Below are positions 1 through 6,565 of a stretch of DNA of 12,043 nt, in pieces. The notes under the pieces are model-generated. The model did no database searches and had not been told where the DNA came from. It saw only the letters and a list, made by a program, of their open reading frames with translations. Positions within the stretch are counted from its first letter, which is position 1, and every line of letters starts with the position of its first letter. Position numbers and translations under genes: made by a program. Origin of the DNA: Candidatus Omnitrophota bacterium (GTDB lineage: Bacteria; Omnitrophota; Omnitrophia; Omnitrophales; Aquincolibacteriaceae); contig JAHFHJ010000034.1 in assembly GCA_023246985.1 (NCBI GenBank), positions 1-12,043 on the forward strand, written 5' to 3'.

Positions 1-1
1 C

Positions 2-43
2 TTCCGCCTTCCAAAGGTGGACGAGGCGCCGCAAGAGGGTTAG
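2..43 (+). CDS. 3' end of an upstream gene, possibly sensor histidine kinase
   Basis: The first bases read open in frame 2 and end at a TAG at 41-43, giving the tail FRLPKVDEAPQEG. The F-x-L-P motif followed by a short acidic/polar tail resembles the extreme C-terminus of HATPase_c sensor kinases, which often end in a phrase like 'FTFTLP'. Only 13 codons are visible, so the identity is a guess. Frame 1 is also open, from base 1 to a TGA at 97-99, and cannot be excluded as the true upstream frame. Confidence 0.3.
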   Translation, partial: FRLPKVDEAPQEG

Positions 44-75
44 AATCTCCTCCGATCGTGATTCTCATTGATGAT

Positions 76-80
76 GAGGG
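76..80 (+). promoter_or_regulatory. Ribosome-binding site deciding the MFS gene start
   Basis: GAGGG lies 8 bases upstream of the GTG at 89. The TTG at 68 and the ATGs at 71 and 74 have no purine-rich stretch at a useful distance, and this site lies downstream of them. It therefore favours GTG 89 as the translation start. Confidence 0.5.
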
Positions 81-88
81 ATCGCCCC

Positions 89-1426
89 GTGTCCGCTGAA
101 TCCACGCATGCGTTACAAAAGCCCGGCTTGAGGGCCGTGTTCCGCGCGCTCAGGCACCGTAATTACCGCATTTTTTTCTGGGGACAAGGCGCGTCCTTGA
201 TCGGCACCTGGATGCAGCAGGTCGCGTTAAGCTGGTGGGTCTATCGCACGACGAACTCTCCCTTCCTTCTGGGAATGGCCGGCTTCATGAGTCAGATTCC
301 GACCTTTTTTATCACGCCCTTCGCGGGTGTTTTTGCGGATCGTCACAGCCGGCGGAAAATGCTCGTTTTGACCCAGAGTTTTTCGCTGGTCCAGGCTTTG
401 ATCCTGGCCTTCCTGGTCCTGACGCGTCAGATCCAGATCTGGCACGTTATGGCCCTGAGCTTTTTTTTGGGGGTTATTTTTTCTTTTGATATTCCGATCC
501 GTCAGGCCTTCACGATTGAGATGATCGAAAACCGGGAAGATCTGGGGAACGCGATCGCGTTAAATTCCTCGATGTTCAATATGGCGCGGCTCATCGGGCC
601 TTCGCTGGCCGGACTTTTGATCGCGTCCGCGGGGGAAGGCGTATGTTTTCTTTTAAACGCCGTCAGTTTTGTGCCGGTGATTCTTTCTTTGGCCGCGATG
701 CGCGTGGTCCCGCCTCGAATCAGCGCGCCTTCTCGGCATATTCTGATCGAAATTAAGGAAGGATTCGGCTATGCCTTCCGCTTCGCGCCCATCAAGTGGA
801 TTCTGATACTTTTATCGATGATCAGCTTGACGGGAGTTCCGTATCAGGTGCTCATGCCTGTTTTTGCCCGGGATATTTTTCACGGCGGGCCGCAAACGCT
901 GGGTTTTTTGATGGCGATGTCGGGCTTTGGGGCGCTCATGGGATGCATTTATCTTGCGGCGCGGAAAAGCGTGATCGGCCTTGTGAGAATCATTGCCTGG
1001 ACGGCGGCGCTCTTCGGAGGCGTGATTATTATTTTCTCCCTGTCACGGGATCTCTGGTTCTCGATGCCGGTCATTCTCGTGTCCGGTTTTGCGGTGATGG
1101 TGAACATGGCGGCTTGCAATACGATCCTGCAGACCGTGGCGGATGAGGATAAGCGCGGCCGGGTGATGGGTTTTTACACGATGGCTTTTATGGGAACCAT
1201 GCCTTTCGGAAGTTTGATGGCGGGGATCCTGGCCGCGAGGATCGGCGCGCCGCACACGCTTTTGATCGGCGGAGCGTCCTGCGTGCTTGTCGCTCTTGTT
1301 TTTATGAACAAGCTGCCGCTCATTCGAAAAGAGATCCGTCCGGTCTACGCGAAGAAGGGGATCATTCCCGAGGTTCCGCGAGGCTTTCAGGCCGCTGCCG
1401 GACTCGAGGGACTTACCGGAGAATAA
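89..1426 (+). CDS. MFS_3-type (EntS-like) efflux transporter
   Basis: Integral inner-membrane transporter of the major facilitator superfamily, closest in pattern to the MFS_3/EntS-like exporters. It is 445 residues from GTG 89 (452 from TTG 68), normal for a 12-helix MFS protein. The N-terminus carries the family phrase RHRNYRIFF-GQ followed by GTWMQQ. Loop 2-3 carries motif A, GVFADRHSRRKM, and long hydrophobic segments follow throughout. A second RGRVMGFY-type loop near the middle of the C-terminal half matches the repeated motif of the family. The substrate cannot be read from sequence; relatives export siderophores, drugs or metabolites. GTG 89 is preferred because GAGGG sits 8 bases upstream. 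glgB follows after 17 bases, probably in the same transcript. The family call is firm and the substrate is unknown. Confidence 0.85.
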   Translation: MSAESTHALQKPGLRAVFRALRHRNYRIFFWGQGASLIGTWMQQVALSWWVYRTTNSPFLLGMAGFMSQIPTFFITPFAGVFADRHSRRKMLVLTQSFSLVQALILAFLVLTRQIQIWHVMALSFFLGVIFSFDIPIRQAFTIEMIENREDLGNAIALNSSMFNMARLIGPSLAGLLIASAGEGVCFLLNAVSFVPVILSLAAMRVVPPRISAPSRHILIEIKEGFGYAFRFAPIKWILILLSMISLTGVPYQVLMPVFARDIFHGGPQTLGFLMAMSGFGALMGCIYLAARKSVIGLVRIIAWTAALFGGVIIIFSLSRDLWFSMPVILVSGFAVMVNMAACNTILQTVADEDKRGRVMGFYTMAFMGTMPFGSLMAGILAARIGAPHTLLIGGASCVLVALVFMNKLPLIRKEIRPVYAKKGIIPEVPRGFQAAAGLEGLTGE

Positions 1427-1432
1427 AAGGAG
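1427..1432 (+). promoter_or_regulatory. Ribosome-binding site deciding the glgB start
   Basis: AAGGAG overlaps the last base region of the MFS stop. It is only 2 bases from the TTG at 1435, too close for initiation there, but 11 bases from the ATG at 1444. This favours ATG 1444. Confidence 0.5.
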
Positions 1433-1443
1433 TTTTGACGGCG

Positions 1444-3855
1444 ATGCTTCATCGAAAAATCAAGAAAAAGAGACGCGGCGCGCTTCTTCCGAAAAAGGGA
1501 AAGCGAAAAGCGGCAAAGGCCGGATCGCGGAGATCACCGGCGCCCATTGCGCCAGTACGGCTTCGGCAGGAGCTTGCGGACGGCAGGGATTCTCAAAAAT
1601 TCCACAGTCCGTACTTGGCGGATAACCCGACAAGCGACACTCCTGTCCGATCCGCGCCGGCGCCTGACGCGGTCGCGAGGATACTCCGTTTTGAGGAAAG
1701 CGATCCTTTTAAAGTCTTGGGCCCGCACCCTGCCCGGAGCGGCCCGGGGGTGATCATCCGCGCGTTCCTGCCGCGTGCCGCAAAAGCCTGGGTCTATCCC
1801 TTGAAAGGGAACAAGGAACGCGAGCCGATGGAGAAGATCTGCCCCGAAGGTTTTTTTCAGGCCGTTTTCACAAACGCCGATGAGATCTTTCCTTATACGA
1901 TCGGAACTTGTGATCAAGCGGGATTTCTGAAAGAAGCCGGAGACCCTTATGCCTTTTTTCCCGATCAGCTCAGCGATTATGATCTTTATCTAATCGGGGA
2001 AGGCACGCATCACCGGAGTTATGAGAAATTCGGGGCGCAGCTCCTGTCCCTCAAGGGCGTCCGAGGCGTTTTTTTTACGGTTTGGGCCCCCAACGCGAAA
2101 AGCGTCGGTCTTGTCGGGAATTTCAATCATTGGATCCAGGGGGCGCACCCGATGACCCGGCTTCCGTTCTCAAGCGTCTGGGGTCTTTTTATTCCCGGAT
2201 TAGAGGAAGGAGAAGTTTACAAGTACGCGATCCGGTCCGCGGTGGACGGGCAAGTCCGTCTTAAAACCGATCCCTACGCGTTCGGCACGGAATTAAGGCC
2301 GGGGAGCGCTTCGGTGGTGACCCGGCTGGATACTTTCTCGTGGTCGGATGAGGCGTGGATGGCGGCGCGAAAACAGAAGGATCTTTTCCGGTCCCCCGTC
2401 TCGATCTACGAAGTGCATCTCGGTTCCTGGAAACGGGAGGAGAAGGACGGCTGGGGATTTTTAAATTACCGGGACCTGGCGCATCAACTTGTGGAGTATG
2501 TCCGGTTCATGGGGTATACCCATATCGAACTGATGCCGGTGATGGAGCATCCCCTGGATGAATCGTGGGGGTATCAGGTCATCAATTATTATGCCCCGAC
2601 GCGGCGTTTCGGCTCACCGCGGGATTTCATGTATTTTGTGGATTACTGCCACAAAAACGGCGTCGGCGTGATCCTGGATTGGGTGCCGGCGCATTTCCCC
2701 AGGGACGGACACGGCCTTCTGGATTTTGACGGAACCCAGATCTACGCGTCCGGGAGCTGGCGCCGGGCCGAACAGCGCGAGTGGGGAACGCTTGTTTTTG
2801 ATTTCGGGAAAAAAGAAGTCGATAATTTTCTTTTGTCCAACGCGTTGTTCTGGTTGGACCGGTATCACGTCGACGGTCTGCGGGTGGATGCGGTGGCTTG
2901 TATGCTCTATCTGGATTACGCGCGTCAACCCGGGGAATGGGAACCCAACAAATACGGCGGGCGGGAGAATCTCGAGGCGATCGAATTTCTCAAAGAATTC
3001 AATCGGGTGGTTCACGCGTCTTTTCCCGGGGTCCTGACGATCGCCGAAGAATCCACGGCCTGGCCCGGGGTTTCCAGGCCCGCCCATCTGGGCGGGTTGG
3101 GGTTCAGCATGAAATGGAACATGGGCTGGATGCATGACATGCTGGAATATTTTTCCAAAGATCCCCTTTTTCGGAAATATCATCAGGGAATGTTCCCGTT
3201 CTCGACCGGGTACGCGTTCTCGGAGAATTTCATCCTTCCGATCTCGCACGATGAAGTGGTTTACGGGAAGCGTTCGCTTTTGGAGAAAATGCCCGGCGAT
3301 GATTGGCAGAAATTTTCGAATCTGCGGCTTTTCCTGGCCTATCTTTTCGCATTCCCCGGCAAGAAGCTCCTTTTCATGGGAAATGATTTCGCTCAAAGGA
3401 ACGAATGGAATTCCCACCAGTCCCTGGATTGGCATCTCATGCAGGCCCCGCGGCATCGCCGGGTGAACCGGATGCTCAGGGACTTGCAGCGCCTTTATAA
3501 GGAACAACCGGCTTTCCATGAAGGGGATTGCTCCGGTCACGCGTTTGAATGGATCGATTGTTCGGACGCGGACCATTCCGTTCTGAGTTTTTTGCGTTGG
3601 TCGCGGGATTACGGGCAGGTCCTTGTTTTTGTTTTCAATATGACGCCCGTGATTCTCGAAAACTATCGCGTCGGAGTGCCGCGTCCGGGTCATTATCAAG
3701 AGATCTTCAACAACCAGGCTTCCGAGTATGGCGGGTGCGGATTGGGGAACCTCGGCGGTCTTCACGCTGAAGAGGCGCCGTGGCAAAATCGTCCTTTTTC
3801 TTTAGTTCTCCGGATCCCTCCGCTGGGCGCGCTGATTTTTCGTCTTCAGATTTGA
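1444..3855 (+). CDS. glgB: 1,4-alpha-glucan branching enzyme (GlgB)
   Basis: Cytoplasmic GH13 enzyme that creates alpha-1,6 branches in glycogen by cutting and transferring alpha-1,4 chains. From ATG 1444 it has 803 residues, longer than the roughly 730 of E. coli GlgB. Domain order: a basic tail (about 1-40), the N1 domain (about 75-185, DPFKVLGPHP), a CBM48 domain (about 215-310, VWAPNAKSVGLVGNFNHW), the GH13 barrel (about 320-650) and the C-terminal beta domain. Barrel motifs: SIYEVHLGSW, ELMPVMEHP, DWVPAHF, GLRVDAV with nucleophile Asp482, IAEES with acid/base Glu535, and ISHDEVV with Asp603. The spacing between these three residues equals that of E. coli D405/E458/D526. The Lys/Arg-rich tail is not part of the conserved fold. 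No other glycogen gene is in view. The call is secure; the exact start is less so. Confidence 0.97.
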   Translation: MLHRKIKKKRRGALLPKKGKRKAAKAGSRRSPAPIAPVRLRQELADGRDSQKFHSPYLADNPTSDTPVRSAPAPDAVARILRFEESDPFKVLGPHPARSGPGVIIRAFLPRAAKAWVYPLKGNKEREPMEKICPEGFFQAVFTNADEIFPYTIGTCDQAGFLKEAGDPYAFFPDQLSDYDLYLIGEGTHHRSYEKFGAQLLSLKGVRGVFFTVWAPNAKSVGLVGNFNHWIQGAHPMTRLPFSSVWGLFIPGLEEGEVYKYAIRSAVDGQVRLKTDPYAFGTELRPGSASVVTRLDTFSWSDEAWMAARKQKDLFRSPVSIYEVHLGSWKREEKDGWGFLNYRDLAHQLVEYVRFMGYTHIELMPVMEHPLDESWGYQVINYYAPTRRFGSPRDFMYFVDYCHKNGVGVILDWVPAHFPRDGHGLLDFDGTQIYASGSWRRAEQREWGTLVFDFGKKEVDNFLLSNALFWLDRYHVDGLRVDAVACMLYLDYARQPGEWEPNKYGGRENLEAIEFLKEFNRVVHASFPGVLTIAEESTAWPGVSRPAHLGGLGFSMKWNMGWMHDMLEYFSKDPLFRKYHQGMFPFSTGYAFSENFILPISHDEVVYGKRSLLEKMPGDDWQKFSNLRLFLAYLFAFPGKKLLFMGNDFAQRNEWNSHQSLDWHLMQAPRHRRVNRMLRDLQRLYKEQPAFHEGDCSGHAFEWIDCSDADHSVLSFLRWSRDYGQVLVFVFNMTPVILENYRVGVPRPGHYQEIFNNQASEYGGCGLGNLGGLHAEEAPWQNRPFSLVLRIPPLGALIFRLQI

Positions 3856-3888
3856 AAGAAACGGAATAAAAAACAGAATAAAATCAGA

Positions 3889-3916
3889 TTGATTTTTTGG
3901 AATACCCCGCTATACT
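3889..3916 (+). promoter_or_regulatory. Putative sigma70-like promoter of the B12 operon
   Basis: TTGATT (3889-3894) and TATACT (3911-3916) are separated by 16 bases. The predicted transcript would begin near 3923, just before the riboswitch aptamer. Both boxes match consensus well and the flanking 3856-3900 stretch is AT-rich. The assignment is by pattern only. Confidence 0.6.
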
Positions 3917-3937
3917 TCGTCCATTGTTCTTTGAAGA

Positions 3938-4112
3938 AGCCATGGTGACAGGAGTCTTTGGGAAGAGAGGTCTCGCCGCAATCGGGTGAGGGACTCCACG
4001 GTGCCGCCGCTGTCGGCAAGGACGAAAGCGAATTGCCACTATCTCGAAACATGAGATGGGAAGGCTCGCAAATAGGTTTGTACTTGCCTAGTCAGAATAT
4101 CAACCTGTCATC
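3938..4112 (+). ncRNA. Cobalamin (B12) riboswitch aptamer
   Basis: RNA element that binds adenosylcobalamin or a related corrinoid and lowers expression of the genes behind it. The conserved blocks of the family appear in order: GGTG (3944-3947), GGGAAG (3960-3965), GGGTGAGGGACTCC (3984-3997), GGTGCCGCCGCTGT (4000-4013), GCCACT (4035-4040), GGGAAGG (4058-4064) and a B12-box-like GCCTAGTCAGAA (4086-4097) followed by ACCTGTC. Pairing supports it. TGACA at 3946-3950 pairs with TGTCA at 4106-4110 to close the core. GGAGTC at 3951-3956 pairs with GACTCC at 3992-3997. ATCTC at 4041-4045 pairs with GAGAT at 4053-4057. It sits between the promoter and a BtuB-like gene, the expected place. Confidence 0.92.
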
Positions 4113-4131
4113 CTCAACAGTCAAGCGTGAC

Positions 4132-4198
4132 GAGTTCAGAGTGAAGAGTGAAATGCTTTTTTTACTCCTCACTCCAAACTCCGAATTCCTGACTCATG
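4132..4198 (+). repeat. Inverted heptamer-repeat hairpin in the leader
   Basis: The left arm is three 7-base units, GAGTTCA GAGTGAA GAGTGAA (4132-4152). The right side is five units in strict 7-base register, ACTCCTC ACTCCAA ACTCCGA ATTCCTG ACTCATG (4164-4198). The left arm can pair with bases 4163-4183 over 21 positions with about 4 mismatches, leaving a loop rich in T. AGTCA (4119-4123) can extend the helix with TGACT (4190-4194). It lies between the riboswitch aptamer and the terminator. It may be a mobile short-repeat insertion or a structural part of the switch; the sequence alone cannot tell which. Confidence 0.7.
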
Positions 4199-4202
4199 CA
4201 AT

Positions 4203-4255
4203 GCCTCCGAGCAGAGGACAAGATAAGCTGACCCTTTCTTGCCCCATCCGGAGGC
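4203..4255 (+). promoter_or_regulatory. Candidate antiterminator of the riboswitch
   Basis: GCCTCCG (4203-4209) is perfectly complementary to CGGAGGC (4249-4255). Forming this helix encloses the left arm of the terminator (4231-4238), so it and the terminator stem exclude each other. That is the geometry of an antiterminator. The same helix also covers the GGAGG that could serve as ribosome-binding site, so it might instead act on translation. Inferred from base pairing only. Confidence 0.4.
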
Positions 4256-4270
4256 GGAAAGGGTTTTTTT
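4231..4270 (+). terminator. Intrinsic terminator of the B12 riboswitch
   Basis: ACCCTTTC (4231-4238) pairs perfectly with GAAAGGGT (4257-4264). An inner GCC/GGC helix (4241-4243 with 4253-4255) extends the stem, and T residues run from 4264 to 4270. The run ends exactly where the GTG start of the receptor gene begins. Given the upstream aptamer, this is the likely off-switch formed when cobalamin is bound. Confidence 0.82.
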
Positions 4271-6565
4271 GTGTCCCCAAAAAATATCCGGGGCGAGCAC
4301 CTCCGGAAAATCAGTTGTTTAGTCCTCGCAGTTTGCCTTCTGAATATCGGATGGAGCTGGCCGTTCTCTAAACGCCAGACCCCAGACCACGGACCCCAGA
4401 CCACAGAAGAAGGCCAAAATCTTCCAGGGGTTGAAACAAAGGCCGATCAAAAGGACGAGGTCAAGGCGCAGGCGCGTCCGGTCGCGGCCGATGTGACTGT
4501 TCTGAGTTCGCGTCTTCCCAGCTTCCAGAAAAAGATTTCGGATGTCCCTTTTAATGTGACCTTTAAAAACGCGGCCTCCCTGGACACGATCAAGCCGAAC
4601 ACTCTGCAGGATGCCGTCAAAGACGCCGAAGGAGTCATCCTTTACGATTCGACCGGCAACGGGTTTGATACCACTTTGGGGATGCGCGGGTTCACCGATT
4701 CAAGCACCATCATCTATCTAGTCGATGGTGTTCGTGTCAATGAAGTGGATGGTCATACCGTCAACTTTCCGTTGATCCGGATGCGCGATATCCAGACGGT
4801 TCAAATGGATCGCGGATCAGCTTCCTCGGTCTATGGCAGCAACGCATTTGCCGGCGTGATCCATATCACGACGGGGCAGGCAAGTCCGAAGCCCGTGGGC
4901 CTTTTTGGAGGGCTGGAGTGGACCAGCTTCCACGGCCTGCGGTTCAATCAGGGAGTAAGCGGGACACTCAAGGACCGCTGGACCCCGGTTGAGGGAAAGT
5001 TGAGCTATTATTTTAACGGCGAACGCGACACCGAACATGGCTTTCGCCCGAATGGTGAATTCCGCATCACTTCTTTTGACATCAAGACCGCTTATAAGCT
5101 CCCCGAGGAAGAGGGGAGCATCTCTTTTGGCCTGAAACATATGGAGGACGCCGCCTCCCTGCCCGGAGAAATGACATTCCAGCAATATCAGAATGATGAT
5201 CGCCGCACCAACAAACCGCTGGACGGACGAAAATTCAAGAATACGATTGCTCAGCTCGGCGCGGACAAAAAATTCTGGGATGACCGGATCCTGGCCTCAA
5301 TCCTTGCAAGCGAGCGCTGGAACGATATCAGCTTTGTCAATACCACGGGGACATTCGTGGCCAATGGTTACAATCCTTACACGTCTAAGCTTAATACCAA
5401 GAATCAGGAGCGTGATCTGACCTGGCAGGTACGTTATCAGGACGAGTGGAATTGGCTTTGGAATGAGAGCATGCTGGGGATGGAATACCGGAATGGCCGC
5501 AACTGGTCGATCCAGCGGGACGCACCCAATGGAAGCGTGCCTCTCAACTCTCCGACGCGCACGGATCGGACTGCCCAGGCGGACAACGCGGGTCTTTTCT
5601 GGAGTGAAACGCTCAAATTTTGGGATCGTGTGATCCCCTATTTCAGCATGCGGCATGATTTTAACTGGCTGCGCACTCAGAACGGGCTTAATGGCACACG
5701 GGATCTTTCCAACCGCTGGAATAAATCCACGCTTTCGACGGGGCTGACGGTTAAGCCGGTCAAGAGCGTGGACCTCTTCACGAATTATTCCCAAGGGTTT
5801 CGTGTCCCGACCATCGACCAATTAGCGCCGTACGGAGGAACAGCGCTTACGCCCTTGAATCCGGAGCTTTCGAATAGTTATGAGGTGGGGTCGAGAGTCC
5901 GTGTTAAAAAATTCGCGGAACTCAAAACGAGTTTTTTCCTTATAGATATTAAAGATGAAATCCGCTTTGACGGCACGGCCATCGCTCCCGCGACGCCCTT
6001 CGGACGGAACATCAATATCGGGAAGACGCGTCGCTATGGCGTCGAGAGCCGGATCGATCTGACTCCCATAGAAGAGATCAAACTATCTGGAGGTTATACG
6101 CTGACTGAAGCGTGGGTCCGTGAAACGGATGGCGCACAGTCTTTAAAAGACGGCCGTACGCTCGGCCAAGTTCCTGAAAAGCGGATCACGGTCGGCGGAA
6201 CGGTGACCCCTTTCAAACGATGGGGCACACCCTATGAGGGACTGAAGGTCGGTCTTGACGGCACTTTTACAGGCAGACAGCACCCGACTTCCTATGAAAC
6301 TGCGAGCCAGGCCACTTTGAATGCGACCCGAGGGGCGGGGCATTGGATCAAGCCATATTCGGTTTGGGATCTGTTGCTTTCCTATGACTGGAAGGGAAAG
6401 GAGATTTATTTAAAGGTGAACAACGTTTTTGATGAAAAATATTATTCGCGGGCGATCAACGCCACGTCCTTTGGGACGGTAATCTATCCAGCCGGTACTT
6501 ATACTTTCGTGAACCCCGGCGCTCCCAGAGAATTTGTGGTCGGCTGCCAATGGGAGTTTTCATGA
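4271..6565 (+). CDS. btuB: BtuB-like TonB-dependent outer-membrane receptor for cobalamin
   Basis: Outer-membrane gated beta-barrel that takes up corrinoids using energy passed on by TonB. It has 764 residues: a signal peptide (about 1-33, core ISCLVLAVCLLNIGW), a low-complexity linker (about 34-73), a TonB-box-like DVTVLSSRL (74-82), a plug domain (about 85-205, with TLGMRGF, YLVDGVRVN, RGSASSVYGSNAFAGVI) and a 22-strand-type barrel. The C-terminal part has NNVFDEKYY and ends in WEFS with an aromatic residue next to last. GTG 4271 is taken as start because it alone keeps the signal peptide. It directly abuts the terminator T-run, with AAAGGG or GGAGG upstream. Cobalamin specificity is inferred from the riboswitch and from btuFCD/cobQ downstream; by fold alone a siderophore receptor would look similar. 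The stop overlaps the next start as ATGA. Confidence 0.9.
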   Translation: MSPKNIRGEHLRKISCLVLAVCLLNIGWSWPFSKRQTPDHGPQTTEEGQNLPGVETKADQKDEVKAQARPVAADVTVLSSRLPSFQKKISDVPFNVTFKNAASLDTIKPNTLQDAVKDAEGVILYDSTGNGFDTTLGMRGFTDSSTIIYLVDGVRVNEVDGHTVNFPLIRMRDIQTVQMDRGSASSVYGSNAFAGVIHITTGQASPKPVGLFGGLEWTSFHGLRFNQGVSGTLKDRWTPVEGKLSYYFNGERDTEHGFRPNGEFRITSFDIKTAYKLPEEEGSISFGLKHMEDAASLPGEMTFQQYQNDDRRTNKPLDGRKFKNTIAQLGADKKFWDDRILASILASERWNDISFVNTTGTFVANGYNPYTSKLNTKNQERDLTWQVRYQDEWNWLWNESMLGMEYRNGRNWSIQRDAPNGSVPLNSPTRTDRTAQADNAGLFWSETLKFWDRVIPYFSMRHDFNWLRTQNGLNGTRDLSNRWNKSTLSTGLTVKPVKSVDLFTNYSQGFRVPTIDQLAPYGGTALTPLNPELSNSYEVGSRVRVKKFAELKTSFFLIDIKDEIRFDGTAIAPATPFGRNINIGKTRRYGVESRIDLTPIEEIKLSGGYTLTEAWVRETDGAQSLKDGRTLGQVPEKRITVGGTVTPFKRWGTPYEGLKVGLDGTFTGRQHPTSYETASQATLNATRGAGHWIKPYSVWDLLLSYDWKGKEIYLKVNNVFDEKYYSRAINATSFGTVIYPAGTYTFVNPGAPREFVVGCQWEFS
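4375..4402 (+). repeat. In-frame tandem heptamer CCAGACC within the receptor gene
   Basis: Four consecutive 7-base units: CCAGACC, CCAGACC, ACGGACC, CCAGACC. They lie in the coding region just after the predicted signal peptide and encode a Pro/Gln/Thr-rich linker. Read in a shifted register (ACCCCAG) the unit resembles the ACTCCNN heptamers of the leader about 200 bases upstream. Confidence 0.8.

Noticed and set aside
2614..3786. 390-codon open frame on the minus strand inside glgB
   Set aside because: It is fully antisense to a gene with an intact catalytic triad. The translation is rich in Pro, Arg and His with no recognisable domain, as expected for a shadow of GC-biased third positions.
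3880..3896. AAAATCA-GAT-TGATTTT hairpin followed by Ts as a terminator for glgB
   Set aside because: The stem is almost entirely A-T with a 3-base loop and overlaps the probable -35 box. It is too weak to call, though some read-through control cannot be excluded.
3958..4371. 137-codon plus-strand open frame across the leader
   Set aside because: It runs through the riboswitch aptamer, the heptamer hairpin and the terminator, and its product has no domain. The RNA structure explains the sequence better.
4271..6565. Siderophore or heme receptor identity for the outer-membrane receptor, with a matching siderophore ABC importer
   Set aside because: The fold alone would allow it, but the cobalamin riboswitch in front and cobQ in the same operon favour corrinoids.
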